Of a stretch of 64,000 nucleotides of DNA, positions 52,051-60,258 are shown in pieces. Made by a program: the position numbers and the translations under genes. The stretch lies in contig JBGAVG010000002.1 in the NCBI GenBank assembly GCA_044228245.1, positions 248,001 through 312,000 of the forward strand. The letters are read 5' to 3'. Source of the stretch: Methylotenera_A sp044228245 (GTDB taxonomy: Bacteria > Pseudomonadota > Gammaproteobacteria > Burkholderiales > Methylophilaceae). The notes under the pieces are model-generated. The model ran no database searches. It had not been told where the DNA came from and saw only the letters and a program-made list of their open reading frames with translations. The number at the start of each line of letters is the position of its first letter. Position 1 is the stretch's first letter.

Positions 52051-53433
52051 TTAGTAATTATCAGGCATGTAACCCGCATTGGCAAAGTTCTCAAAGCGCG
52101 TATTCTCGCCAATAAAGGTCAGGCGCACACGGCCAATCGGGCCGTTACGCTGCTTGCCGATGATAATCTCAGCGGTACCTTTATCGGCGCTATCCGGGTT
52201 ATATACCTCATCGCGATAGATGAACAAAATTAAATCGGCATCCTGCTCAATCGCGCCGGATTCACGCAAATCACTCATGACCGGGCGTTTATCGGGGCGC
52301 TGTTCTACGCTGCGGTTAAGCTGCGAAAGCGCGACCACGGGCACATCCAGCTCTTTGGCCAGCGCTTTGAGTGAGCGTGAAATTTCAGAGATTTCGGTCG
52401 CGCGATTCTCGCCCTGCTTACCTGCCGGCGCTGCCATCAACTGCAAATAATCGACCACGATTAAACCAAGTTTACCAGTTTGGCGATGTAACCTGCGCGC
52501 TCTGGCACGCACGTCAAAACTGCTTAACCCAGCGCCTTCATCAATAAAAATAGGCGCTTCGTTAAGCCTGCCCAGCGCGGTCGTGAGTTTTTCCCAGTCT
52601 TCATCCTCTAATCGCCCAGTACGCATGCGGTGCTGGTCTAGCCGCCCAACCGAGCCTATCATCCGCATGGCCAACTGGGTTGAGGCCATTTCCATCGAAA
52701 ATACGGCAACCGGCAAGCCGGTATCCAGCGCGACATTCTCGGCAATATTAAGCGAGAATGCGGTTTTACCCATCGATGGACGCCCCGCTACGATGATTAA
52801 ATCACCACCCTGAAATCCGGAAGTCATTGAATCCAAATCAGAAAATCCGGTTGGAATACCTGTAACATCGCTCTGGTTGTCGCGCGAAAACAGCATGTCA
52901 ATGCGCTCCGCCACTTGTGGTAATAATTCTTTAATGTCCTGAAAACCCTGGCTGCTGCGCTGGCCGCCCTCGGCAATCTGGAATATTTTCGCTTCTGCTT
53001 CATCCAGCAGCTGCTGCGCGTCACGTCCGTTGGGGTTGTAGGCGCTATCGGCAATATCAGAGCCCACTACCACCAGTTTACGCATCACAGCACGCTCGCG
53101 CACAATCTCGGCATAACGGCGAATATTGGCCGCGGTTGGCGTGTTTTGCGCCAAAGCGCCTAAATATGCAATACCGCCAATGCTGGAAAGCTCGGCGGTA
53201 CTTTCCAGCGATTCTGCCACCGTAACAATATCGGCTGGGCGATTATGCTCAATGAGCTTGCTGATATGCTGAAAAATGGTTTTATGGTCATGCTGATAAA
53301 AATCTTGCGCGCTTAAAATATCGGCAATTTTGTCTAATGCCTCGTTCTCAAGCAGCAAGCCGCCAATCACCGACTGCTCGGCCTCAATAGAATGCGGGGG
53401 AAGTTTGAGAGAATCTAGTTGTTCGTCAGCCAT
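52051..53433 (-). CDS. dnaB: Replicative DNA helicase DnaB
   Basis: Hexameric helicase of the replication fork. The 460-residue chain has the N-terminal helical domain (PPHSIEAEQSVIGGLLLENE), Walker A in VAGRPSMGKTAFSLNIAE, GLIVVDYLQLMAAP and the C-terminal arginine finger region (RLTFIGENTRFENFA). It lies downstream of rplI after the terminator at 53452-53479, so it has either its own promoter or read-through. Confidence 0.97.
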   Translation of the reverse strand: MADEQLDSLKLPPHSIEAEQSVIGGLLLENEALDKIADILSAQDFYQHDHKTIFQHISKLIEHNRPADIVTVAESLESTAELSSIGGIAYLGALAQNTPTAANIRRYAEIVRERAVMRKLVVVGSDIADSAYNPNGRDAQQLLDEAEAKIFQIAEGGQRSSQGFQDIKELLPQVAERIDMLFSRDNQSDVTGIPTGFSDLDSMTSGFQGGDLIIVAGRPSMGKTAFSLNIAENVALDTGLPVAVFSMEMASTQLAMRMIGSVGRLDQHRMRTGRLEDEDWEKLTTALGRLNEAPIFIDEGAGLSSFDVRARARRLHRQTGKLGLIVVDYLQLMAAPAGKQGENRATEISEISRSLKALAKELDVPVVALSQLNRSVEQRPDKRPVMSDLRESGAIEQDADLILFIYRDEVYNPDSADKGTAEIIIGKQRNGPIGRVRLTFIGENTRFENFANAGYMPDNY

Positions 53434-53451
53434 GGCGAGATTATACCCAAT

Positions 53452-53479
53452 AAAAAAGGCTACCGAAGTAGCCTTTTTT
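53452..53479 (-). terminator. Intrinsic terminator after rplI
   Basis: Perfect 12-bp stem AAAAAAGGCTAC/GTAGCCTTTTTT with a CGAA tetraloop; on the minus strand it ends in six T. It closes the rpsF-priB-rpsR-rplI operon. Confidence 0.9.
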
Positions 53480-53500
53480 ATTTATTTCTAAAGCGAAAAA

Positions 53501-53953
53501 CTAAGCAGTTTCACCAACCACTGTAACCGTAATATCCACCACAACATCGTGATGCAATGCAACGCTGACCGGGAAATCACCAATCGTTTTTAATGGGCCA
53601 GCTGGCAGGCGCACTTCTGATTTAGCTACCTCAAAACCTGCAGCTGTTAAGCCTTCAGCAATGTCGATATTGGTGACAGAGCCGAATAAACGGCCATCAA
53701 CACCGGCTTTTTGTGTCACTGTTAATACATAACCAGCCAGTTTTTCACCGCGAGCTTTTGCTACGGTTAAAATATCAGCTTGTTGTTTTTCAAGTTCAGC
53801 ACGGCGAGCAGCAAACTCGGCTTTATTGGCCTCGGTTGCGCGTTTTGCTTTGCCTTGCGGAATCAGAAAATTGCGGCCAAAACCGTCTTTTACTTTAACG
53901 ATGTCGCCCAACACGCCCAGGTTTGCGACTTTTTCTAATAAAATTACTTGCAT
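53501..53953 (-). CDS. rplI: 50S ribosomal protein L9
   Basis: Long two-domain ribosomal protein. The 150-residue product starts MQVILLEKVANLGVLGDIVKV, as L9 does, with NFLIPQGKAKRATE, a long central helix and a C-terminal domain containing SVALHHDVVVDITVTV. It is last in the rpsF operon. Confidence 0.97.
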   Translation of the reverse strand: MQVILLEKVANLGVLGDIVKVKDGFGRNFLIPQGKAKRATEANKAEFAARRAELEKQQADILTVAKARGEKLAGYVLTVTQKAGVDGRLFGSVTNIDIAEGLTAAGFEVAKSEVRLPAGPLKTIGDFPVSVALHHDVVVDITVTVVGETA

Positions 53954-53976
53954 ATTATTCTCCTTAGCCCTAAAAA

Positions 53977-54210
53977 TTAACCAGGGTGCTTATCTGTGTA
54001 TGGTAACAATGCCAAAAAGCGCGCGCGTTTTACTGCTGTCGTGAGTTGGCGTTGGTATCTGGCTTTAGTGCCAGTCATACGGGCTGGGATGATTTTTGCA
54101 TTTTCCGAAATGAAATCTTTCAGTAAATCCACATCTTTGTAATCTACTTCTTTAATGCCTTCTGCTGAAAAACGGCAGTAACGGCGGCGTTTGTACATTT
54201 CTCTTGCCAT
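53977..54210 (-). CDS. rpsR: 30S ribosomal protein S18
   Basis: A 77-residue ribosomal protein: CRFSAEGIKEVDYKDVDLL, then KIIPARMTGTKARYQRQLTTAVKRARFLALLPYT, the conserved S18 core. It lies between priB and rplI. It partners S6 at the ribosome and probably at the rpsF leader. Confidence 0.97.
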   Translation of the reverse strand: MAREMYKRRRYCRFSAEGIKEVDYKDVDLLKDFISENAKIIPARMTGTKARYQRQLTTAVKRARFLALLPYTDKHPG

Positions 54211-54220
54211 GATAAAACTC

Positions 54221-54526
54221 CTAAATATTCTGTATTTCTAACTTTTCAATATGTAACTGTTCAATATGAAACACCAGTTGTGTACTTTTTGCGCTACGTT
54301 TGGCTAAAAACCCTTTGGCCTTAACACTAGAACCTGGTTGAATGTTTTGTTTTGCAACTTCGCCAATCGCGACTGCGCTCACTTCACATTCCACTTTTCT
54401 TTTTAAGCCCGCCTCTGTTTGCTCAGAAGCATGCTGCAACACAAAACTTAACAACGGGATGCCTGCCGGTGTGTAGCGTATTGGCTCTAAGCTAATCACC
54501 ACGCCACTGAACAGCAGACTGTTCAA
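54221..54526 (-). CDS. priB: Primosomal replication protein PriB
   Basis: A 101-residue OB-fold protein that helps PriA restart stalled forks. It resembles an SSB-like domain: LLFSGVVISLEPIRYTPAGIPLLSFVLQH at the start, later VKAKGFLAKRSAKSTQLVFHIEQ. Its place between rpsF and rpsR is the classical location of priB in beta- and gammaproteobacteria. Confidence 0.92.
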   Translation of the reverse strand: MNSLLFSGVVISLEPIRYTPAGIPLLSFVLQHASEQTEAGLKRKVECEVSAVAIGEVAKQNIQPGSSVKAKGFLAKRSAKSTQLVFHIEQLHIEKLEIQNI

Positions 54527-54529
54527 TGA

Positions 54530-54916
54530 TTATGCTGCCGCAGCCTCAGCTGCAGCCGCCGCTGGCGCTTCTTCTTTGCTCAATACTGATTTGGATTTTT
54601 CTTCCTTCATCATTGGGCTAGGCGCAGTCACAGCGGTTTTGGTGCTCATGGTTAAGTGACGCAAAACGGCATCATTAAACTTAAAGCCGTGCTCAAGCTC
54701 AGCCAGTGCTTCCAGGCTGCATTCAATGTTCATTAACACGTAATGGGCTTTGTGGATCTTTTGGATCGGGTAAGCCAGTTGACGACGGCCCCAGTCTTCT
54801 AAACGGTGCATTGTACCGCCGCTGGTTGTGATCAGCGTACGGTAACGCTCAATCATCGCTGGCACTTGCTCGCTCTGGTCCGGATGGACAATAAAAACTA
54901 CTTCGTAATGTCGCAT
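54530..54916 (-). CDS. rpsF: 30S ribosomal protein S6
   Basis: First gene of the S6 operon. The 128-residue protein starts MRHYEVVFIVHPDQSEQVPAMIERY and has KIHKAHYVLMNIECSLEAL; the C-terminus ends with an Ala/Glu-rich tail (EEAPAAAAAEAAAA), a low-complexity extension. The 5' leader contains a hairpin of the S6:S18 type (54937-54962), and a clear promoter lies at 54981-55009. Confidence 0.97.
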   Translation of the reverse strand: MRHYEVVFIVHPDQSEQVPAMIERYRTLITTSGGTMHRLEDWGRRQLAYPIQKIHKAHYVLMNIECSLEALAELEHGFKFNDAVLRHLTMSTKTAVTAPSPMMKEEKSKSVLSKEEAPAAAAAEAAAA

Positions 54917-54936
54917 GAAATCTCCTTGTGGTTAAA

Positions 54937-54962
54937 GCCACCCGTTATGCTGACGGTGTGGC
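54937..54962 (-). promoter_or_regulatory. Candidate S6:S18 autoregulatory leader hairpin
   Basis: In the rpsF 5' leader, minus strand, GCCAC pairs with GTGGC around an inner ACCGT/ACGG helix and a seven-base apical loop CAGCATA, leaving a small bulge with ACCG nearby. Its shape and position (21 bp before the rpsF ATG) match the published S6:S18-binding motif in rpsF leaders. This is pattern recognition; a covariance search was not possible here. Confidence 0.5.
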
Positions 54963-54980
54963 AAGGTTTGAAAGGACGCG

Positions 54981-55009
54981 ATTATAGCCAAAAAGTGTTG
55001 ATTAATCAA
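54981..55009 (-). promoter_or_regulatory. Sigma-70 promoter for rpsF operon
   Basis: Minus strand: TTGATT, exact 17-bp spacer, TATAAT, then a GC-rich discriminator (CGCG). Transcription would start about 12 bp before the S6:S18 hairpin. Confidence 0.8.
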
Positions 55010-55075
55010 ACGCTTTTCAATTTTTTAGTTAAATAAATGCTTTTTATTAAAACTTATTAAACCCATGAAAAACAT

Positions 55076-55114
55076 ATGCCCTGCGAACCAATATCCATGC
55101 GGATTCCAGAGCAT
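55076..55114 (-). repeat. 39-bp hairpin element, copy C (after the DUF2721 gene)
   Basis: On the minus strand ATGCTCTGGAATCC, GCATGGATATT core, then CGCAGGGCAT. It starts 9 bp after the DUF2721 stop and matches copy A over the 39 bp. It lies between the DUF2721 gene and the rpsF promoter. Confidence 0.75.
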
Positions 55115-55123
55115 TTATTTCAA

Positions 55124-55588
55124 CTAATATTTGTTATTACTCTGCAATTCAAATGTGTGTTTTGAAAGGTGAATCTCACGCAAAAAGCATCCTAAGCCGA
55201 TGATCAGGCTTAGCATTGTCGCAATAAACAGCGGCGCAACCAGCCACGACGAGTGCCAACGAATGGCTGAGCCCAGGAATAAAACGCCAATCACAATGGC
55301 CACCAATAACAGCGATAACGTACACAGCGTAATCGCCCAATGCACCCACTTTGCGCGGCACGACAGAATGTGCAGCTCTTGGCTGTAATTGGCGCAGCTT
55401 GGGTTTTCGACTTGCGCTTGCGGCGATTCGCACTTTTCATTTAATGCTCGAAAACGATCCACCAGGCGCCCCAGGCGGCCGGTCAGCACACCTAACAGCG
55501 TACTAACACCCATCAGCAAAAATACCGGGGCGATGGCGAGCTGTATCACTTCCGATGCGGTAGTAACGCTATGGATGACATTTTGCAT
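55124..55588 (-). CDS. DUF2721 membrane protein
   Basis: A 154-residue inner-membrane protein with an N-terminal hydrophobic helix (QLAIAPVFLLMGVSTLLGVLT) and two further ones (ITLCTLSLLLVAIVIGVLFL and LVAPLFIATMLSLIIGLGCF). The loop GRLGRLVDRFRALNEK matches the DUF2721 pattern. Function is unknown. It lies alone between uvrB and rpsF and is flanked on both sides by copies of the same hairpin element (55076 and 55618). Confidence 0.75.
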   Translation of the reverse strand: MQNVIHSVTTASEVIQLAIAPVFLLMGVSTLLGVLTGRLGRLVDRFRALNEKCESPQAQVENPSCANYSQELHILSCRAKWVHWAITLCTLSLLLVAIVIGVLFLGSAIRWHSSWLVAPLFIATMLSLIIGLGCFLREIHLSKHTFELQSNNKY

Positions 55589-55617
55589 ATGCTATTCCTT
55601 TTTTGTTCAAAAATTAC

Positions 55618-55656
55618 CTGCTCTGCAGGGCAATATACATGCGCTTTGCAGGGCAT
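55618..55656 (-). repeat. 39-bp hairpin element, copy D (after uvrB)
   Basis: On the minus strand ATGCCCTGCAAAGC, GCATGTATATT core (one change), then GCCCTGCAGAGCAG. It begins 13 bp after the uvrB stop codon. The most diverged of the four full-length copies. Confidence 0.65.
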
Positions 55657-55669
55657 CTATTAATACTAA

Positions 55670-57706
55670 CTAAGCTATTAAATCCGGCATTTCTGCACCG
55701 TAAAACTTAACCCTTAATTTTTTAAGCTGGTCTCTAAACTCCGCGGCCTTTTCAAATTCCAGGTTTTTAGCAGCCTCGTGCATGGCTTTTTCCAGGCGTT
55801 TCATTTCTTTCACAATTTGTTTTTCGCTCAAACTCTCATAATTGGCCTGATCTTGCGCGGCCTTGCGCTCACGCTTGCCCTCTTCCACATCATAAACGCC
55901 GTCAATCATGTCTTTTACACGCTTGATAATGCCTTTTGGTGTAATACCGTGCGCCTCGTTAAACGCCATTTGCACACCACGGCGGCGATTGGTTTCATCG
56001 ATCGCCAGTTTCATGCTGCGCGTAATGCTGTTGCCGTAAAAAATCACCTTGCCATTCAAGTTACGCGCCGCACGGCCTGCGGTTTGAATCAAACTGCGTT
56101 CCGAGCGCAAAAAGCCCTCTTTGTCAGCATCCAGTACCGCGACCAGTGAAACCTCTGGGATATCCAGACCCTCGCGTAGCAAGTTGATGCCGACCAGCAC
56201 ATCAAACTCACCCAGCCTTAAGTCGCGGATAATCTCGACCCGCTCTACTGTGTCAATATCGCTATGCAAATACCGCACCTTCACGCCATGCTCAGCCAGA
56301 TAATCGGTCAAATCCTCCGCCATACGCTTGGTGAGCGTAGTCGCCAGCACGCGCTCGCCCACAGCCACGCGTAGCTTAATTTCACCTAATAAATCATCCA
56401 CTTGCGTATCCGCCGGTTTAACTACAATTTCAGGATCTACCAGGCCAGTTGGCCGGGCAATCATCTCTACCACTTGCTGCTGATGATTTTTCTCATATTC
56501 CGCGGGAGTCGCCGAGATAAATACGCATTGACGCATGATGCGCTCAAACTCTTCAAATTTAAGCGGGCGGTTATCCAGCGCCGATGGCAGCCGCCAGCCG
56601 TAATCCACCAGATTGGTCTTGCGCGACCAGTCGCCTTTGTACATGCTGCCAATTTGCGGCACAGTGACATGGCTTTCGTCAATGATCATCAACGCGTTAT
56701 CGGGCAAATAATCAATCAGCGTGGGTGGCGGATCGCCAGCATTACGGCCGGATAAATGCCTTGAGTAGTTCTCGATGCCTTTGCAAAAACCGATTTCGTT
56801 GAGCATCTCCAGATCAAATCGCGTGCGCTGCTCGATGCGCTGTGCTTCCACCAGCTTGTTTTCTTTGATGTACCAGGCTACGCGGTCGCGCAACTCGGCT
56901 TTAATCTTTTCTATTGCCTTGATTGTGGTCTCGCGAGATGTTACGTAATGACTTGAAGGATATATTGTAAACCTTTGTATTTTATTAAATATTTGTCCAG
57001 TCAAAGGATCGAATAAAGTGATAGAGTCGACCTCATCATCGAACAAACTGAGCCGCACCGCGGTTTCATTATTTTCGGCGGGAAATATGTCAATCACATC
57101 ACCACGAACGCGAAAACAACCGCGACTAAAATCAAAATCATTGCGGTCGTATTGCATGCCCACCAAGCGCTTTACAGCCTCATCTCGGCTAAGCCTATCG
57201 CCCTGCTTCAGATGCAGCACCATGCTGTGATAATCCGTCGGGTCGCCGATACCGTAAATCGCCGATACGCTGGCGACGATAATGCTGTCCTCGCGCTCCA
57301 ACAACGCTTTGGTGGCCGAAAGCCGCATCTGCTCGATATGCTCATTGATGCTGGAATCTTTTTCGATAAACAGGTCGCGCGAGGGCACGTAGGCCTCGGG
57401 CTGATAATAATCGTAATAACTGACGAAATATTCCACTGAATTATTGGGAAAAAACTCGCGGAACTCGCTATACAACTGGGCTGCCAGCGTTTTGTTGGGC
57501 GCCATCACGATGGCAGGGCGACCAAGCCGCGCGATGACATTGGCCATGGTGAACGTTTTACCTGAACCGGTCACGCCGAGCAACGTCTGAAACTTCATGC
57601 CCTGCTCAATGCCCTGCGTCAACTTTTCTATGGCCGCAGGCTGGTCACCGGCGGGCGGAAACGGCTGGTACAACTGATATTTACTATTGGGGAAAGTGAC
57701 AAACAC
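55670..57706 (-). CDS. uvrB: Excinuclease ABC subunit B
   Basis: Damage-verifying helicase of nucleotide excision repair. The 678-residue chain has Walker A GVTGSGKT (44-51), the beta-hairpin stretch YYDYYQPEAYVPSRD, DEGFLR-like helicase motifs (DADKEGFLRSERSLIQ), and the UVR domain (about 635-670) at the C-terminus for UvrC contact. No clear LexA box is visible in the 115-bp upstream gap, so SOS control cannot be claimed. Confidence 0.97.
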   Translation of the reverse strand: MFVTFPNSKYQLYQPFPPAGDQPAAIEKLTQGIEQGMKFQTLLGVTGSGKTFTMANVIARLGRPAIVMAPNKTLAAQLYSEFREFFPNNSVEYFVSYYDYYQPEAYVPSRDLFIEKDSSINEHIEQMRLSATKALLEREDSIIVASVSAIYGIGDPTDYHSMVLHLKQGDRLSRDEAVKRLVGMQYDRNDFDFSRGCFRVRGDVIDIFPAENNETAVRLSLFDDEVDSITLFDPLTGQIFNKIQRFTIYPSSHYVTSRETTIKAIEKIKAELRDRVAWYIKENKLVEAQRIEQRTRFDLEMLNEIGFCKGIENYSRHLSGRNAGDPPPTLIDYLPDNALMIIDESHVTVPQIGSMYKGDWSRKTNLVDYGWRLPSALDNRPLKFEEFERIMRQCVFISATPAEYEKNHQQQVVEMIARPTGLVDPEIVVKPADTQVDDLLGEIKLRVAVGERVLATTLTKRMAEDLTDYLAEHGVKVRYLHSDIDTVERVEIIRDLRLGEFDVLVGINLLREGLDIPEVSLVAVLDADKEGFLRSERSLIQTAGRAARNLNGKVIFYGNSITRSMKLAIDETNRRRGVQMAFNEAHGITPKGIIKRVKDMIDGVYDVEEGKRERKAAQDQANYESLSEKQIVKEMKRLEKAMHEAAKNLEFEKAAEFRDQLKKLRVKFYGAEMPDLIA

Positions 57707-57834
57707 GTTTTAATTTCGATGCGAATTTAGCAAAATATGATTTTAACAGGGTTTGCAAATTACTTTGCGCGAACTTTGTAGCCAAGCGCGAGTCTTTCAA
57801 TCAAATCATAAACACAACTCCAATGGGGATCATC

Positions 57835-58848
57835 ATGCGCGCCATAGGTGTAATCATCGCTTTACTATCTGCAATACAACCCGTTTTTGCAATGGACAAA
57901 GAAAAGTTATTTAATACCTATTTTAGCGTGGTGCTCATACGCGGCTACAATACCACAGGCGGCCTGGCGTATGGCTCTGGCGTGGTGGTAGGCGAAAATA
58001 AAGTCATCACCAATTGCCACGTATTTCGCACCACTAAAGAGCCGTGGATATCGCGCGGTGAAGACACCTACTCCATCAATTCCGTGAAAGCTGATGTCTG
58101 GCATGATTTATGTTTAGTGACTACCAGTCCACTGCCGTTTAAACCTGTTCAACTTGGTAAAAGTGCAGATTTAAAACGTGGCCAGGAGGTTGTCGCATTT
58201 GGGCACTCCAACGGCGTGCCTGCCCCGCTTACCTCCAGCGGCAGCGTTAAGGCTCTACACGATGACGTCACAGGCAAAGTGATTCGCAGCACTGCCAAAT
58301 TCAGCATGGGCGCCAGCGGCAGCGGCCTGTTTGATATGGAGGGGAAACTGGTTGGCATCAATACCTTTAAAACCGCTGGGCGCGCCGGCAGCATTCACTT
58401 TGCCCTGCCAATTGAATGGTTAGACAGGCTAGAAAAACAAACTGAAATTTCCACCTTCCCTATTTCCGGCAAAGCGCTGTGGGAAGAAGACGAAGACAAA
58501 AAACCGTTCTACATGCAGGCTGCTGTGCCTGAATCGCGTCAAGACTGGCCAAAACTGGCACTGGTGGCAGAAAAATGGACCGAGGCAGAGCCAAAAAATA
58601 CCGAGGCTTGGTATGCATTGGGCCTGGCACTGGAAAATATGGGCAATATAGAGCTTGCTGAAAAATCTTATAAACAGTCTGTAACGCTCGATACGGGAAA
58701 TTTTGATACGCTCATCCGGCTAGGCGCACTGGCCAAAGCACGTGGCGACGCTGCAGAGGTGCACCGCATACAAATCGCACTGTCCGGTATCGACAAAGAT
58801 TTAGCCTCGGAATACAGCCAGATGATGGGCTGTGGTGCGGAGTGCTAA
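57835..58848 (+). CDS. Secreted trypsin-like serine protease with TPR domain
   Basis: A 337-residue exported protein: signal peptide (MRAIGVIIALLSAIQPVFA, cut after residue ~19), then a chymotrypsin-fold domain with a His in TNCHVF, an Asp in WHDLCLVT and a Ser in FSMGASGSGLFDMEG, so the triad looks complete. From about residue 230 a two- or three-unit TPR domain follows (AWYALGLALENMGNIELAEKSYKQSV). Members of this protease class (S1-type, DegP-like without PDZ) handle damaged periplasmic proteins; the TPR suggests a partner. The ATG at 57835 is preferred over 57823 because GGGGA precedes it at five bases. Confidence 0.8.
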   Translation: MRAIGVIIALLSAIQPVFAMDKEKLFNTYFSVVLIRGYNTTGGLAYGSGVVVGENKVITNCHVFRTTKEPWISRGEDTYSINSVKADVWHDLCLVTTSPLPFKPVQLGKSADLKRGQEVVAFGHSNGVPAPLTSSGSVKALHDDVTGKVIRSTAKFSMGASGSGLFDMEGKLVGINTFKTAGRAGSIHFALPIEWLDRLEKQTEISTFPISGKALWEEDEDKKPFYMQAAVPESRQDWPKLALVAEKWTEAEPKNTEAWYALGLALENMGNIELAEKSYKQSVTLDTGNFDTLIRLGALAKARGDAAEVHRIQIALSGIDKDLASEYSQMMGCGAEC

Positions 58849-58951
58849 ACCGAGCGCGTTACTTTTAGTTTCCGAAATTCAGGTTTTTTGCGTAAAATAA
58901 TGTTTTAAATACAAAAAACCCAGTTTCAAGACTAGATCCAAGGACGTTATT

Positions 58952-60163
58952 TTGAGCAACCCCGCATCAGGCGTGCTATCGCACCGTGTTTTATCGATTA
59001 AAGAATCCCCGACCCTTGCCATTACAGCAAAAGCGGCTAAATATAAGGCAGAAGGCCGCCCTATCATAGGCTTGGCTGCGGGCGAACCCGACTTTGACAC
59101 ACCACAGCACATTAAAGATGCGGCAAAAGCGGCAATTGACGCAGGCTTTACCAAGTACACGCCTGTCAGCGGCATCCCCAGCCTTAAAAAAGCTATCGTT
59201 AACAAATTTAAAAATGAGAATGGCTTTGATTACACTGTAAACGAAGTCATCGTGGGCGTGGGCGGCAAGCAAACCATATTTAACCTGTGCCTGGCGGTAC
59301 TCAACGCGGGCGATGAAGTGATTATCCCTGCGCCTTACTGGGTATCATATGCTGATATCGCCATGGTGGCTGAAGCAGTGCCAGTAATTATCGAATGCGG
59401 TATCGAGCAAGGCTTTAAGCTGCTGCCGGCGCAATTAGAAGCTGCGATTACACCTAAAACCAAACTGGTGATGTTCAACTCCCCTTCCAACCCTACCGGC
59501 GCGGTATACAGCCTGGATGAGCTCAAAGCCTTGGGTGAAGTGCTGCTAAAACATCCGCATGTATTGGTTGCGACTGACGACATGTACGAACACGTGAATT
59601 TAACGGGCGATAAGTTCTACAACATCCTCAATGCGGCGCCGGCATTAAAAAGCCGCTGCATTGTGCTAAATGGTGTTTCCAAGGCATACTCCATGACGGG
59701 GTGGCGCATCGGTTACGCGGCAGGCCCTGCTTACATCATCAAAGCCATGGAGATCCTGCAAAGCCAATCCACCAGCAATGCGACTTCCATCTCGCAATAT
59801 GCAGCTGAAGCAGCACTCAGCGGCTCGCAAGAGTGCATTAAACCGATGGTAACTGCATTTAAAGAGCGGCATAAATACGTGGTAGACCGCTTTAACGCCA
59901 TGCCGGGTTTAAGCTGCCTGATGGCGGGCGGTGCGTTTTACGCCTTCCCTGATGCACGCATAGCCATTGCCAACTTGCACAAAGCAGGCAAAATCAGTGC
60001 GGCAACTGATATGGCGCTGGCTGAATATCTACTTGAGAAATTCGATGTCGCGGTAGTGCCGGGCTCTGCATTTGGTGCAGAAGGCTATTTCCGTATTTCG
60101 TTCGCTACCTCGATGGACAATTTACGCATTGCGCTAGACAGGATTGCCAAGGCGCTCGAATAA
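58952..60163 (+). CDS. Class I aspartate/aromatic aminotransferase
   Basis: A 403-residue PLP enzyme of aminotransferase class I (fold type I). The cofactor lysine is in SKAYSMTGWRIGYAAGP, with FNSPSNPTGAVYS earlier and the C-terminal arginine region YFRISFATS. It is the AspC/AAT-like beta branch; substrate could be aspartate or another amino acid. The start is TTG at 58952 with AGGA nearby. It is followed by a short repeat region at 60190-60240. Confidence 0.85.
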   Translation: MSNPASGVLSHRVLSIKESPTLAITAKAAKYKAEGRPIIGLAAGEPDFDTPQHIKDAAKAAIDAGFTKYTPVSGIPSLKKAIVNKFKNENGFDYTVNEVIVGVGGKQTIFNLCLAVLNAGDEVIIPAPYWVSYADIAMVAEAVPVIIECGIEQGFKLLPAQLEAAITPKTKLVMFNSPSNPTGAVYSLDELKALGEVLLKHPHVLVATDDMYEHVNLTGDKFYNILNAAPALKSRCIVLNGVSKAYSMTGWRIGYAAGPAYIIKAMEILQSQSTSNATSISQYAAEAALSGSQECIKPMVTAFKERHKYVVDRFNAMPGLSCLMAGGAFYAFPDARIAIANLHKAGKISAATDMALAEYLLEKFDVAVVPGSAFGAEGYFRISFATSMDNLRIALDRIAKALE

Positions 60164-60191
60164 ATCAGCGCACTGGTTTAATAAATATCTA

Positions 60192-60240
60192 TTCGTGGTG
60201 AGCCAGTCGAACCACGGCCACCATTCGACAAACTCACAGC
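60192..60240. repeat. REP-like (BIME) element
   Basis: TTCGTGGTGAGCC and TCGAACCACGG form a hairpin (CGTGGT/ACCACG), followed by an inverted half copy CCATTCGACAAACTCACAG. This resembles the common GGTGAG...TCGAACCAC type of repetitive extragenic palindrome. It lies in the gap between two convergent genes. Sequence suggests a degenerate copy, since the GAGC loop is altered. Confidence 0.55.
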
Positions 60241-60258
60241 CTGAAGTAGACAGGCTAC

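Noticed and set aside
54051..54058. Further GTTGGTAT octamer
   Set aside because: Single copy inside rpsR coding sequence, far from the island; consistent with chance.
57707..57834. LexA/SOS box before uvrB
   Set aside because: A CCTGT half is present, but no matching CAG half at the right distance; SOS control not supported.
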